Source: VBAS01 sp035764525 (GTDB lineage Bacteria; Bacteroidota; Bacteroidia; Chitinophagales; Chitinophagaceae). Taken from it: a stretch of 30,260 bases of DNA. The notes under the pieces are model-generated. The model saw only the letters and a program-made list of their open reading frames with translations. It was not told where the DNA came from and ran no database searches. A program made the position numbers and the translations under genes. Shown piece by piece: positions 21,476-30,260 of this stretch (position 1 is its first letter; every line of letters starts with the position of its first letter). Where the stretch lies: assembly GCA_035764525.1 (NCBI GenBank), contig DASTZB010000437.1:1-30260 (forward strand). The letters are read 5' to 3'.

Positions 21476-22333
21476 TCAACTCCATTCTTCTTTTTCTTGC
21501 AGTTCTTTTTCTCTTTGCACTTTTGCTGTTAGCCAGATACTTATTTCATATAGCAGCCAGAGAGGTATAGTGCAAATTACCTGGCTGATAACATCAGGAG
21601 GAGTAATAATCCCTGCTAAAATTAAAATAATAACAATGGCATATTTGCGGTTGCGACGCAGAAAGTCAGGACTCATTAAGCCAACTTTTGCAAGAAAAAA
21701 CATAACTAGCGGCAATTGGAAAGCGAGCCCGGTGCCAAGTATTAATGGAACAAGTGTATCAATATAGCTGGTGATCGTCCATCGATTTTCAATATTATCA
21801 TCTAATTGAAAGTTGGCAAAAAAGTTTACCGTGTAAGGAGCAATGACAAAGTAGCCGAATAAAATTCCCAGGAAAAATAAAAAGGAGACCCAAAATATCA
21901 CACCTCTTGTTCTTGATAATTCTTTTTTTGTCAATGCAGGTTTTATAAAACGCCAAAACTCCCAGAATATATATGGAAAAGCAACGATGATCCCACCAAC
22001 AAATATCAATGTGAAATACATGCTGAATTGACCACTTACAGAAGTACTTTGCATTTTCAGCCCGATATCTTTCATACACATGTTATCGCCAAGGCCGATA
22101 GCATGTCCAAGCTTACAAAGCCATTTGTAAGTTGGAAAATCGGCATGTGTTGGTCCCATCAGCACTTCACGAACAAAGAATGTATTATAAATGATAAATA
22201 CAATTGCTCCAGCAGCAATCGCAAGCACAGAACGAAATAAATGCCCACGGAGGACTTCCAAATGTTCAATAAAAGACATTTCAGCCTTTTCTTCCGGGTT
22301 CTTTTTTCTCCATCCAAATAAACTCAACGCCAT
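21476..22333 (-). CDS. tatC: Sec-independent translocase subunit TatC
   Basis: 285-aa inner-membrane protein with six predicted helices; recognises twin-arginine signal peptides for export of folded proteins. Hallmarks: EMSFIEHLEVLRGHLFRS near the N-terminus (the conserved E-x-R signal-peptide site), FPYIFWEFWRFIKPALTKKE (the conserved F-x-x-P/W-E-F-x-x-F-x-x-P-L loop) and YFVIAPYTVNFFANF. The first cytosolic/periplasmic loop is long (about residues 56-105, with THADFPTYKWLCKLGHAIGLG), as in Bacteroidota TatC. No tatA gene is next to it in this window. A perfect -7 box sits 18 bp before the ATG. Confidence 0.93.
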   Translation of the reverse strand: MALSLFGWRKKNPEEKAEMSFIEHLEVLRGHLFRSVLAIAAGAIVFIIYNTFFVREVLMGPTHADFPTYKWLCKLGHAIGLGDNMCMKDIGLKMQSTSVSGQFSMYFTLIFVGGIIVAFPYIFWEFWRFIKPALTKKELSRTRGVIFWVSFLFFLGILFGYFVIAPYTVNFFANFQLDDNIENRWTITSYIDTLVPLILGTGLAFQLPLVMFFLAKVGLMSPDFLRRNRKYAIVIILILAGIITPPDVISQVICTIPLWLLYEISIWLTAKVQREKELQEKEEWS

Positions 22334-22351
22334 CTTTATTAATTAGAATCG

Positions 22352-22384
22352 CAAATATAAGTAGCGGAGGCGGGCTATTGTCAA
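22352..22384 (-). promoter_or_regulatory. Promoter of tatC
   Basis: On the minus strand TTG (22384-22382), 22 nt, TATATTTG (22359-22352), an exact TAnnTTTG. Predicted leader about 12 nt. Confidence 0.5.
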
Positions 22385-22402
22385 CCCATTTTCATAAAAT
22401 GA

Positions 22403-22430
22403 TAAACCCCGGCGTTTTTGCCGGGGTTTA
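22403..22430 (-). terminator. Intrinsic terminator of the zinc metalloprotease gene
   Basis: Perfect 11-bp stem TAAACCCCGGC (22403-22413) and GCCGGGGTTTA (22420-22430), 6-nt loop, 18 bp past the stop codon at 22449. Confidence 0.75.
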
Positions 22431-22448
22431 TTAATTGAAAAACATTTT

Positions 22449-25070
22449 TTATTTAACAGACAAAGCCTTGTCTATTAAGAATACAAGGTTTGCCCTGTGT
22501 GCACGGGTTTGTTCATCTGTTGAAACCGCTGTTGCCAGCATTCCCCTGATCTTTTTCAGTGTATTATACATAGATGCTTTAGATGCATTGTCATAAGGGC
22601 TTACAGGAGCAGAGACAATTGCAGCAAGACCTTTTACATATTCTGTTTGCAAATTAAGCCTGTATAAATTCACATTTGTTTTCAGATCAGCAGTAAATAC
22701 AGCATTTGTCAGGTCATTCATCATATCAGCAGATGTATAAGTATTACCATACAATGTGCTGTTATTGATTCTTGTCAATGTACTTGGACTCATCAAATGA
22801 GCAAATATGCCAACCTGCATGTTAAGTATCACTGATTGTGCCCTCAGGTCTTCGCCATTGCCAAAGAAATTAAAACCACGACGCTGTGATTGAAGATAAG
22901 GGAACAATGCAGCATCGCCTTTGAAGGCATCAGGTGCAAAAACATATTTTGATAATAAGGCCATTGCTTTTTTCTGGTAAGCAGCATTAACCGGGGTAAA
23001 TGGTTTGGTAGTTGTTTCCTGGCCCACAAAGCTCCTGTCAACATAAATACCGCCGATGTAACGGCTAACTGATTGCGCCATGCCATTGCGCTGGCCGATC
23101 AAAGTTCCATAACGTGCCCTGAGCTCAGCATAAGATTTACCAGGCTTGCTGTATTTTTCTTTCAGTTTGCCCATTAATGTATTTACCAGGCCAAACCTAT
23201 CTTCAGCATAGGCAACCATATCGCTGCTCATATCATTGATCATTACTCTTGGATCAATACCACCACCACCAGGTGAACGCATATCATCCGCATCATTTCC
23301 AAATAAAAGACCAGGTTCATTACTGCGATCGAGAATTTTTTTCAAACCCGCTGCTTCTTCCGCAGGGCTAAATGGAGTATAACCAAATTGAATTGCCCAC
23401 AGATCATAAGGACCCGCTTTTGTTGTATAATAGTCACCCTGCTTGTTGCGATCTGTTGAAACATTTACAGCTGGATAATCCATTACTGATCCCTGTAAAC
23501 CTTTTACATGAGTAATGTCCTTATTATTTATATCAGCAGGGCTCAGCATCTGACTTGCTTTCATATTATGATTCAATCCCATTGTATGCCCCATTTCATG
23601 TAAAATGAGGTAATACAAAAATTGTTTGTGCAGTTCTTTAATTTCAGCATCAGGTGCACCTGTTGCCTCCAATGTTGTAAGCCCAGTGGTAAATTGGGCT
23701 TTCAATTCTTGTCCAAGTGTACAAGCCATCCATTTATTAACTCCAGGAATATTTACTTCCTCATTTTTATTGGTACCCAACAGTATTGAAGGAAGATCGG
23801 TATTGATCGATTTTACATCATATAACTCCTCCGCTATAGGACTGGAGCTGCCACTCATCCATTCAACTGTTATATCTGCACCAAGGATCTGCCCTGTTTT
23901 TGGGTTAACAAAGCTGGGGCCGATGGCTCCATAAGGGGGATAGGGTGAAGAAACCCATCGTATAACATTATAACGAATATCAGCAGGATCCCATGTAGCA
24001 TCATCTGGCATTATCTTCATCACCACTGCATTTTTAAAGCCTGCTTTTTCAAAAGCTTCATTCCATTTCTCTCCTGCCTCTACGATTGTTTGACGATACT
24101 CAACCGGCGTTGTGTTCTCAACCCACCATACAATCGGTTCAACCGGTTCGCTGATGGCAGCAGAAGGATCTTTTTTTACCAGGTTCCAGCGATTGATCAC
24201 ATCTTTATAATCAGCTACTTTAATGCTGGTAAGGTTATCTATTTCCTGTGTAAAGAAGCCAACTCTGGGATCATCAAATCTTGGACGAAAATCGTTATTT
24301 GGCATTTCCAAAAAACTATGCTGGAAACGAATACGGTTATAACGGGCATCTGTAATATCTTTTCCACCTTGATTAAACGGAGCAGGATTATCATAAGCCA
24401 ATTCAACAATTACATCAGTATTGTTTGGATATGAACGTACAGATTTATAATCTGACTTGGCTGGGTTCAGATTCCCAAGATTGAATACAAATTGCGCGGC
24501 AGGACCTGGCGCAACCAATGGTTTTATCGGGTCAAGTTTCTCACTTAAGAACAATCCATCACCAGCTACAATAAATCCTGTTGAATCTTCACCATCAATT
24601 TTTGCAGAATAAAAAACAGCTTCCGTTACATCTACGTTGGCTGACTTGCTTACCGCATTTTGAGGATCATACCAGAAATTGGTATTCACTTGCGAGAACT
24701 CCAGCTTGTCAAATGTCTTTTTAATCTTAAAGATCCATGTTGTACGGATCATATTTTGATGTAAGAATAGACTGGTAGGGCCGCCCATCGAAAAACTCTG
24801 GTAAATATATTCCTTACCCAACTGGTTTTTCTTTACATACATCTGCACACTTCCATTGGCGGTATCCTGGTATAAGGTAAAAAGACCATCCATTTTTTTA
24901 CTGCTCTTCACTTTATCTGCCACCGTAGGTTTAGGCGGTGTTGGTGGAGCTTTTTTTGTCGTGTCTGGTTTTGCGGCCATATTACCAGCGGGGTTGTTTT
25001 GCGAAAAACCGCAAATGCCCACAAACATTACTCCTGCCAGCAAAAGCAGCGACTTTTTTGCTTGTATCAT
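22449..25070 (-). CDS. Exported zinc-dependent metalloprotease (DUF5117/DUF5118 type)
   Basis: 873 aa. Signal peptide MIQAKKSLLLLAGVMFVGICGFSQ, then a Pro/Lys-rich linker (KAPPTPPKPTVADK). N-terminal DUF5117-like domain (about 60-300), central metzincin-type protease domain with HEMGHTMGLNH (491-501; Zn ligands H491, H495, H501, catalytic E492) and a Met-turn-like GSVMDYPAV about 30 residues later, C-terminal DUF5118-like helical domain (to 873). Family members are large secreted or periplasmic proteases of Bacteroidota; substrates are unknown. Its length and intact motifs suggest an active enzyme. Separate unit with terminator; divergent partner none. Upstream 107 bp hold no clear box. Confidence 0.9.
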   Translation of the reverse strand: MIQAKKSLLLLAGVMFVGICGFSQNNPAGNMAAKPDTTKKAPPTPPKPTVADKVKSSKKMDGLFTLYQDTANGSVQMYVKKNQLGKEYIYQSFSMGGPTSLFLHQNMIRTTWIFKIKKTFDKLEFSQVNTNFWYDPQNAVSKSANVDVTEAVFYSAKIDGEDSTGFIVAGDGLFLSEKLDPIKPLVAPGPAAQFVFNLGNLNPAKSDYKSVRSYPNNTDVIVELAYDNPAPFNQGGKDITDARYNRIRFQHSFLEMPNNDFRPRFDDPRVGFFTQEIDNLTSIKVADYKDVINRWNLVKKDPSAAISEPVEPIVWWVENTTPVEYRQTIVEAGEKWNEAFEKAGFKNAVVMKIMPDDATWDPADIRYNVIRWVSSPYPPYGAIGPSFVNPKTGQILGADITVEWMSGSSSPIAEELYDVKSINTDLPSILLGTNKNEEVNIPGVNKWMACTLGQELKAQFTTGLTTLEATGAPDAEIKELHKQFLYYLILHEMGHTMGLNHNMKASQMLSPADINNKDITHVKGLQGSVMDYPAVNVSTDRNKQGDYYTTKAGPYDLWAIQFGYTPFSPAEEAAGLKKILDRSNEPGLLFGNDADDMRSPGGGGIDPRVMINDMSSDMVAYAEDRFGLVNTLMGKLKEKYSKPGKSYAELRARYGTLIGQRNGMAQSVSRYIGGIYVDRSFVGQETTTKPFTPVNAAYQKKAMALLSKYVFAPDAFKGDAALFPYLQSQRRGFNFFGNGEDLRAQSVILNMQVGIFAHLMSPSTLTRINNSTLYGNTYTSADMMNDLTNAVFTADLKTNVNLYRLNLQTEYVKGLAAIVSAPVSPYDNASKASMYNTLKKIRGMLATAVSTDEQTRAHRANLVFLIDKALSVK

Positions 25071-25177
25071 ATTTGTATTGATTTTTTTGGGAAACGAAAG
25101 ATAATTCTCTGGACGGACTCACAGAAAAATAAATTGATAAACGGGTTAAGCTAAGTATAAACTGGTTGCCGATCCTC

Positions 25178-26434
25178 CTATTTCAATTTTTTGACCTTTA
25201 CCATCTCGATACGGGTGTCACTGACATTCATAATGTCAAATTCGTAGTCGGCAATAATGATCCTTTCCTTTTGCTTTGGTATGGTCTCATGATAGTTAAT
25301 GATAAAGCCTGAAAGGGTTTCCGTTTCATCCACAGGGAAATCAAAACCATATTTTTCATTGATATAATCAAGCTCCAGGCGGCCTGAAAAAATATATTCA
25401 TGCTCTGCAATTTGTTTTTCGACAAACTCTTCCACATCATATTCATCCTGTATTTCTCCAAAAATTTCCTCCAGTACATCCTCCATAGTAATGATACCGG
25501 CCGTACCGCCAAATTCATCCACCACCCACGCAATACTTTTTCTTTCACGGGTAAATTTATTGATAAGGTCGGTGGCACTCATACTTTCAGGTACAGCGGG
25601 AATAGGTAACAACACCGATTGAATACTTTCCGGTCGCTTAAACATATCCAATTGATGAACATAACCGATAATATGGTCAATGTTCCCTTCATAAACGACA
25701 ATCCTGGATAGTTTTGTTTCAATAAGCAGTCGGCGCAAAGAATCAATCGATTCTTTAATATCAATGCCGACAATTTCTTTTCGGGGAACAAGGCTTTGTC
25801 GTATCCTGATCTTTGGCAACTCCAATGCATTCTCAAAAAATTCGGTGTTCAGCGTTTGTTTTTCGTCATCGTCTTCTTTGGCCTGGTGAAAAAGATGTTC
25901 AAGATCCGTACGACCAAATACTTCTTTCTTTTCATCAACTCTTACATTGAAAACATATTTAAGCAACCAATTGGCCAGGGCAATGCACACGGCAGCGATC
26001 GGGTAAAACATCTGGTAAAACATATCGATCAGTTGAGCCATCCGACTTAGCAGTACGTTAGCCCTTGCCCGAAAAATAGCCCGGGGAAGAAATTCTGCAA
26101 ATACAAGCACCAACATAGTTGATAAAAGTATTTCGATCAATATGCGAAGAGAATAGGAACCAACATCAAGCCTCAACCACACAGGTTCCATCACCTTGCT
26201 TATTTGTAATCCAAAGAACACAAGGAAAACATTGAAACCGATTAGCGTTGTACCCAGGAAATAGACGGGGTGATCAACGAACTGATCCAGGATTTGACCG
26301 CTGGTTCTTCCTTGTTTCTTTTTTAATTCAATGCTCATCCGGTTAGCGCTGTAGAACGCCATTTCAATACCAGCAAAGAAACCCATCAGCAAAATGGTAA
26401 GGATAAACCATATTATAATGCGAATCTCAAACAT
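25178..26434 (-). CDS. CNNM/CorC-type hemolysin-family membrane protein
   Basis: 418 aa. N-terminal DUF21/CNNM membrane domain (about 1-190, three to four helices, opening FEIRIIIWFILTILLMGFFAGIEMAFYSANR), two CBS domains (about 205-330, with LVPRKEIVGIDIKESIDSL and VVDEFGGTAGIITMEDVLEEIFGEI) and the C-terminal CorC_HlyC domain (about 340-415, GRLELDYINEKYGFDFP, ETLSGFI). Proteins with this order are Mg2+/Co2+ export or cation-homeostasis factors; in Bacteroidota the same architecture includes GldE, linked to gliding. Without gld neighbours the ion-transport call is preferred, and 'hemolysin' is only a historical label. Convergent/tandem minus-strand context gives no partner. Confidence 0.87.
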   Translation of the reverse strand: MFEIRIIIWFILTILLMGFFAGIEMAFYSANRMSIELKKKQGRTSGQILDQFVDHPVYFLGTTLIGFNVFLVFFGLQISKVMEPVWLRLDVGSYSLRILIEILLSTMLVLVFAEFLPRAIFRARANVLLSRMAQLIDMFYQMFYPIAAVCIALANWLLKYVFNVRVDEKKEVFGRTDLEHLFHQAKEDDDEKQTLNTEFFENALELPKIRIRQSLVPRKEIVGIDIKESIDSLRRLLIETKLSRIVVYEGNIDHIIGYVHQLDMFKRPESIQSVLLPIPAVPESMSATDLINKFTRERKSIAWVVDEFGGTAGIITMEDVLEEIFGEIQDEYDVEEFVEKQIAEHEYIFSGRLELDYINEKYGFDFPVDETETLSGFIINYHETIPKQKERIIIADYEFDIMNVSDTRIEMVKVKKLK

Positions 26435-26572
26435 CGGGCAGTAAAGATAGAAAAAGAGGTGAGATGTTATAGTATATAAGTACTAAGTAAGAATTACAGT
26501 GGAGTTAGAAATATAAATGTCTTGCGGTGCAGTTTAAAAAGTTTAGATACTTTATGTACTTTTTATACCTTT

Positions 26573-27148
26573 TCATTCTACTATAAAAGTCCTAACGATC
26601 GCCTCCGCTTCTTTACAGGCTTTTTCCAGATCATTATTTACGATCACTTTATCAAAATGGTCTTTAAATGAAAGCTCATAAGTGGCTTTATTTATACGGG
26701 TGGCAAGACTTTCTGAAGTTTCAGTTCCCCGGCTATTCAATCTTCTCTTCAATTCATCCACCGATGGGGGTTCAATAAAAATAGAAAGTGATTGTTCGGA
26801 ATGCTGCTGCTGTACATGAACGGCTCCCTGCACATCGATATCCAGCAAAGGAACTTTTTTTTCTTTCCAGATGCGCTGGATCTCGGATTTTAGAGTACCA
26901 TAATATTTTCCTTCATACACCATTTCCCATTCTACAAAAGAATGGTTTTGTATTTTTTCTTTGAATTCGTCCACACTCATAAAATGATAATCAACTCCGT
27001 CTTTCTCATAATCTCTTTTTTGCCGTGTAGCCGCAGAAACAGAAAAAGCCAGTTGACCCGGAAAGGTTTTCAACAAATGTTTTGTAATAGAAGTCTTACC
27101 GGCGCCGGAAGGGGCAGTGATGATAATGAGCTTGTGCGATGAAGACAT
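26573..27148 (-). CDS. gmk: Guanylate kinase
   Basis: 191 aa from the ATG at 27148 (MSSSHKLIIITAPSGAGKTS); the frame also permits a TTG two codons earlier, which is unnecessary. Phosphorylates GMP to GDP with ATP. P-loop APSGAGKTS, GMP-binding segments SVSAATRQKRDYEKDGVDYHFMS and EWEMVYEGKYYGT, Walker-B-like LLDIDVQGA, and the lid SLSIFIEPPSVDELKRRLNSRGTE. Full length for the family. Essential housekeeping gene; 138 bp from the CNNM gene downstream. Confidence 0.95.
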   Translation of the reverse strand: MSSSHKLIIITAPSGAGKTSITKHLLKTFPGQLAFSVSAATRQKRDYEKDGVDYHFMSVDEFKEKIQNHSFVEWEMVYEGKYYGTLKSEIQRIWKEKKVPLLDIDVQGAVHVQQQHSEQSLSIFIEPPSVDELKRRLNSRGTETSESLATRINKATYELSFKDHFDKVIVNNDLEKACKEAEAIVRTFIVE

Positions 27149-27221
27149 GTGCAAAGAAAGGAAGAAATTTTAATTGGATGCGCTTAACAACCTTTATAAA
27201 ACATATCGGAACATTTGGCAA

Positions 27222-27752
27222 TTACTCTTTAATTAGTCCTTGAACAAAGACGGTATCAATGTAGGTGGAAGTCACAATCCTTGTTGTCATTTTTGGAATT
27301 TTGACTTCAATCTTGCCTTCTAAAACGGTTACGTTAGCTGGAGAAGATGCCGACCAAGTAATATTATCTGAGATCCCGGTGCTGGAATAAATTCCCGTCA
27401 AAGGAATATTAACCTTAATTCCGATTTGACTTGAACTTAATTGAACATTTCCATTAAACTGAATTACATCAAATTGTCCACTTGATGCTGGTATAGATGC
27501 AAAATATAAATTTAAAGTGTTTGCAGGTGACTGCGAATCTTCGCCAGTTAAGATAAAATACCCTGGGGGATTGCTTCGGTGAGTTGTTACGATATTATAT
27601 TGCGTTGATCCTAGTGTCCAAGTACCACTATCAGCGTGAGCTACATTATTATCTTTAGTGCAGGATAATAAAATGAAGGTCACAGTAGCAAAGGAGGCAA
27701 TTTTTATGTCTCTCACTGTATGTTTTCGAATTTGGCTTCTTAAATTAAACAA
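27222..27752 (-). CDS. Unknown lipoprotein
   Basis: 176 aa from the ATG at 27752, or 164 aa if the GTG at 27716 is used (VRDIKIASFATVTFILLSC). The later start gives a standard-length lipoprotein signal, so it deserves preference; the ATG is kept here only because no other ATG exists. Lipobox ILLSC with the Cys at residue 31 of the longer form. The mature part is Ser/Thr/Asn-rich and beta-strand-like (GTWTLGSTQYNIVTTHR, NTLNLYFASIPASSG, NGNVQLSSSQIGIKVNIP). No family is recognised with certainty; it resembles the small beta-sandwich lipoproteins of Bacteroidota. It is upstream of gmk by 73 bp and downstream of the methyltransferase by 32 bp, both on the same strand. Confidence 0.6.
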   Translation of the reverse strand: MFNLRSQIRKHTVRDIKIASFATVTFILLSCTKDNNVAHADSGTWTLGSTQYNIVTTHRSNPPGYFILTGEDSQSPANTLNLYFASIPASSGQFDVIQFNGNVQLSSSQIGIKVNIPLTGIYSSTGISDNITWSASSPANVTVLEGKIEVKIPKMTTRIVTSTYIDTVFVQGLIKE

Positions 27753-27784
27753 TTACTCACAAAAGGAACGTTAAATCCCGATAG

Positions 27785-28825
27785 TTATTTCCTCGCAACA
27801 AAAATTTTCCATCCCGGCATTGTCATTGGAGCAACTGGTTTTTCAATTTTTAATCCTGCGTTTTTCTGCCATGCTTCTATTTCAGGTACAGACCATGTAC
27901 CCGATGAACTCGTCAATGAAAAATAAAGACCGGAAGTGGCGCCTACTACACCGCCTTCGCCGGGTTTAGATGATTTCACAAATTCACCAATGGCGTAAAT
28001 GCCACCGGGTTTTAATGCAGCAGCAATTTTTTTTGCCAGCGCAAAATTTTGTTCGTTCGTAAAATGATGAACCACATTATTGATCATTATCATATCATAC
28101 TTCTCAGCTCCAAGATCATCGTTCAGCGCATTTCCTTCAGCATAAGTCACCCGGTTTGTTGTATCATATCTTTTTGCAATTGTGCTGGCAGCTTCAATTG
28201 CTCCTGGCAATTCTAATATGGTGCTTGATAAACGGGGATGTTTTTTACAAAGCTCAATAGAAAATAATCCATGTGATCCGCCAATGTCAAGCATATTTGT
28301 TGCATTCTTGGGAACAGGAATTTTTGAAGCAAGCTCTCTTGCAACATTAACGGAGAGGTCCCGCATGCCTTCCTGGTAGAGCTCCCAATCCTTTTTTGAT
28401 GTCATACTGTGCAACTCCAGCGGTTTACCGGTACGGACATACTCTTCTAATTTTCCCATCCAATCCCATTCGAGTAATTGAAAACGCAACTTGCCGATCA
28501 AATTAGATTCGCTTTCTTTTAGCAGCCATTTATGATACTTTGACTTTATTGAATATTTCTCGTCACTCCATTGCAAATACCCAATACCGACCAGGCAATC
28601 AAGTAGATGTTTTGTTGATTCGGGATGAGTTTTACATTGGATTGCTACTTCATTAGCAGTTTTTGAATTTTTTCCTATCGTTTCAAAAATGCCAAGTTCG
28701 GCTGCTGCCATAATAGCCCTGGCTGCATTAAAGGCAACCTGTGTATCAATTAGCGGAGTAGGAGCAAGGTTGGCTCTCAGGGCGATCCATTCTACCAGAT
28801 TTTCCGGATGATTTTTTATTTTCAT
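27785..28825 (-). CDS. SAM-dependent O-methyltransferase (acetylserotonin-type)
   Basis: 346 aa, cytosolic. N-terminal winged-helix dimerisation domain (about 15-100, with FNAARAIMAAAELGIFETI and the winged segment around YLQWSDEKYSI), then the class I Rossmann methyltransferase domain with motif I MLDIGGSHGLF (178-188; D180 faces SAM), IVLE-like STILELPGA, GNALND and MIMINNVVHHF (motif after strand 4), and a C-terminal LKPGGIYAIGEFVKS. This is the plant-caffeate / acetylserotonin OMT architecture, which in bacteria usually methylates hydroxyls of secondary metabolites or quinones. The substrate is not evident and no biosynthetic cluster is adjacent. The divergent pair at 28949 may share the 123-bp upstream region. 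Confidence 0.85.
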   Translation of the reverse strand: MKIKNHPENLVEWIALRANLAPTPLIDTQVAFNAARAIMAAAELGIFETIGKNSKTANEVAIQCKTHPESTKHLLDCLVGIGYLQWSDEKYSIKSKYHKWLLKESESNLIGKLRFQLLEWDWMGKLEEYVRTGKPLELHSMTSKKDWELYQEGMRDLSVNVARELASKIPVPKNATNMLDIGGSHGLFSIELCKKHPRLSSTILELPGAIEAASTIAKRYDTTNRVTYAEGNALNDDLGAEKYDMIMINNVVHHFTNEQNFALAKKIAAALKPGGIYAIGEFVKSSKPGEGGVVGATSGLYFSLTSSSGTWSVPEIEAWQKNAGLKIEKPVAPMTMPGWKIFVARK

Positions 28826-28921
28826 AAAAAAACTTTTTTTGAAGTTTAACCTGAATAAATATAGGAAGTTCCCTTTACTTTATATTCTCATTCGTGAACA
28901 TCACCAATAAAGAAAAACATT

Positions 28922-28929
28922 TACCTTAG
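28922..28929 (+). promoter_or_regulatory. -7-like box before the 28949 gene
   Basis: TACCTTAG, one mismatch to TAnnTTTG, followed by CCGC; 20 nt before the TTG start codon. No TTG at the expected distance, so weak. Confidence 0.3.
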
Positions 28930-28948
28930 CCGCTCAATCGAAAACTAT

Positions 28949-29455
28949 TTGAAAAAAGTAGTAGCTTTTTCGCTTCTTGCAATACTGTTTACCAGCCAGG
29001 TTGGTTATTATTTTGTTTACACTATTCATCAGCACATCATCAAAGAAGAAATGGAAAGGGGATTGATGGCGCATATTCCAGAGTCTTCATTGGAAGTGAT
29101 CATTGCAGAAAAAGTTGCTGATAAAATGGTATGGGAAGAGAAGAACAAAGAATTTTCTCTTGAAGGAATTTTATACGACGTAGCAAGGATAGAAAAGAAA
29201 GATGGAAAAACTTTTTTATACTGTATCAATGATAAAAATGAAAAACAGCTGCTGGACAATCTTGTCAAGGCAGTCAATAAGAATAATGATAATAAGCAAG
29301 GAAGAAATAATATAAAACCGTTGTTGCTTGATCTCGTTTGTATGAGCGAGGAAGAAGAACCAGGATCTTTTTCTGTCCCTTCAGCATATTCAAATTTTAA
29401 TGTAACCCTCGTTTCTTCATTCGAAGAAATAAATAGCCCTCCCCCAAAAGCATAG
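28949..29455 (+). CDS. Unknown secreted protein upstream of TonB-dependent receptor
   Basis: 168 aa with TTG as the only sensible start (KKVVAFSLLAILFTSQVGYY follows), since no ATG lies in a usable position. N-terminal hydrophobic helix, predicted signal peptide or anchor, then a charged region HQHIIKEEMERG, a helix EVIIAEKVADKMVWEE, a short beta-rich part (KEFSLEGILYDVARIEKKDGK), a polar linker rich in N/K/E and a C-terminal tail ending SPPPKA. No family is recognised. The gene precedes a TonB receptor by 105 bp on the same strand, a common pairing in Bacteroidota where small accessory proteins accompany receptors; a role in the same uptake process is inference. Confidence 0.6.
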   Translation: MKKVVAFSLLAILFTSQVGYYFVYTIHQHIIKEEMERGLMAHIPESSLEVIIAEKVADKMVWEEKNKEFSLEGILYDVARIEKKDGKTFLYCINDKNEKQLLDNLVKAVNKNNDNKQGRNNIKPLLLDLVCMSEEEEPGSFSVPSAYSNFNVTLVSSFEEINSPPPKA

Positions 29456-29560
29456 GCTTTCTCATTTATTTTCTTAGAAACCAACATGTCTTCGCAAAAC
29501 GGAATGATGTTGCGTTTGAACGCTATTATTAATAATAATTAATTGATATCATCTTACATT

Positions 29561-30260
29561 ATGAAAAAAATAATTCTATCTGCTTTATTATTTCTTACTA
29601 TATCATTAACCAGCTTTGCGCAGCAAATGCTTCATGGGAAAGTGATGGATGTCGCAACTGGTAAACCGTTGGCCGGCGCCTCGGTAACTTTTGGGGGAAC
29701 CGGCGGCACTACAACTGACCAGGATGGTAACTTTTCAATTGACTGTAACAAAACAAAAAGGATCACTATTAGTTTTGTTGGATATGAACCTTATTCTGTA
29801 TCTATAAAAAATTGTGATGCTGAATTAAAAATTACATTGGAAGCCTCGGGCCGTACATTGGATAATGTTGAAATAAGTGCTACTTCCAATCTGAATAAAT
29901 CACTTCTATATCAACCAGCTTCTATTACCAAGTTAAGAACCGTTGAATTAAAAAGAGGACAAGGGTTGTTCTTCGATGATGTTATTCAAGCCAGTGTGCC
30001 CGGTGTTATCATGAACCGGAGATCTGTTTCGGGGGGCCAGCAATTCAATATCAGGGGTTATGGTAACGGATCAAGAGGGACAAGAGGCATCAGCAGTAAT
30101 TTTGACGGCCAGGGATATAAAGTATATCTGAATGGTATTCCCATTACAGACGCGGAGGGAATAACAACACTCGATGATGTTGACTATGCATCTATAGGTA
30201 ATGCAGAAATTGTAAAAGGTCCTTCTGGTACATTATACGGGCAGGCTATTTCAGGGGCGA
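29561..30260 (+). CDS. TonB-dependent receptor, 3' partial
   Basis: Starts at the ATG 29561 and runs off the right edge, 233 codons seen. Signal peptide MKKIILSALLFLTISLTSFA. Next a carboxypeptidase-regulatory-like (CarboxypepD_reg) domain of about residues 22-105 with GKVMDVATGKPLAGASVTF, TTDQDGNFSID and SFVGYEPYS, typical of Bacteroidota receptors. Then the plug domain from about 115: LDNVEISA (TonB-box-like position), QPASITKLRT, IQASVPGVIMN, GGQQFNIRGYGNG, KVYLNGIPITDAEG and EIVKGPSGTLYG. It is an outer-membrane import channel; the substrate cannot be told. The barrel is outside the window. It follows the unknown secreted gene at 28949. Confidence 0.9.
   Translation, partial: MKKIILSALLFLTISLTSFAQQMLHGKVMDVATGKPLAGASVTFGGTGGTTTDQDGNFSIDCNKTKRITISFVGYEPYSVSIKNCDAELKITLEASGRTLDNVEISATSNLNKSLLYQPASITKLRTVELKRGQGLFFDDVIQASVPGVIMNRRSVSGGQQFNIRGYGNGSRGTRGISSNFDGQGYKVYLNGIPITDAEGITTLDDVDYASIGNAEIVKGPSGTLYGQAISGA

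Noticed and set aside
26450..26572. AAGTA-rich stretch between the CNNM gene and gmk, looking like short repeats
   Set aside because: Words are imperfect and no clean unit or hairpin could be defined.

Overview
This window looks like chromosomal DNA of a Bacteroidota bacterium, most likely Chitinophagaceae. The evidence is the gene set (head-GIN/DUF2807, tandem DUF2911, TIGR02757, DUF5117-type metalloprotease, a SusC-style TonB receptor with a carboxypeptidase-regulatory N-terminus), low GC, weak Shine-Dalgarno sequences, and several promoters matching the Bacteroidota form TTG - about 20 nt - TAnnTTTG. I see no rRNA, tRNA, CRISPR array, transposase, phage gene or replication origin. The family placement is inference from gene content.

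Layout. 1-685: end of a secreted GIN-domain protein (cut by the window edge). 745-1749: FAH-family hydrolase, converging on it across a shared terminator. 1925-4806: minus-strand operon SIS-domain isomerase / MFS transporter / ROK kinase, divergent from a plus-strand GH9 glycosidase fused to a polysaccharide-deacetylase-like domain (4883-7438), with a perfect inverted repeat between them. This reads as one carbohydrate (possibly amino-sugar) use locus. 7515-8183: fatty-acid hydroxylase. 8250-9574: small unknown protein, TIGR02757 protein and an overlooked 52-aa membrane protein. 9715-10854: cystathionine gamma-synthase family enzyme. 11158-17132: three secreted PepSY-like paralogues, interrupted by asnB, a tandem DUF2911 pair and an ACP phosphodiesterase. 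17287-18261: deoxyhypusine-synthase-like enzyme. 18436-19181: a decayed Arg/Asp-rich gene and a small membrane protein. 19285-27148: minus-strand run of M28 peptidase, rpiB, tatC, zinc metalloprotease, CNNM/CorC-type membrane protein and gmk. 27222-30260: a lipoprotein, an O-methyltransferase, and a divergent pair of an unknown secreted protein followed by a TonB-dependent receptor that runs off the window.

Most interesting signals: (i) the GH9-deacetylase/ROK/MFS/SIS locus, in which both the ROK kinase and the deacetylase domain lack classical key residues; (ii) three paralogous PepSY-like secreted proteins with the same promoter geometry, two also sharing a 10-bp upstream box; (iii) a 14-bp perfect inverted repeat whose downstream arm is exactly the start-codon region of the TIGR02757 gene; (iv) short repeats with a 14-nt period read through as protein inside asnB and the GH9 gene, and a repeat-derived N-terminus on a small ORF; (v) a bacterial DHS homologue that keeps the catalytic lysine motif. 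No defence system or clearly new multi-gene machine is visible.
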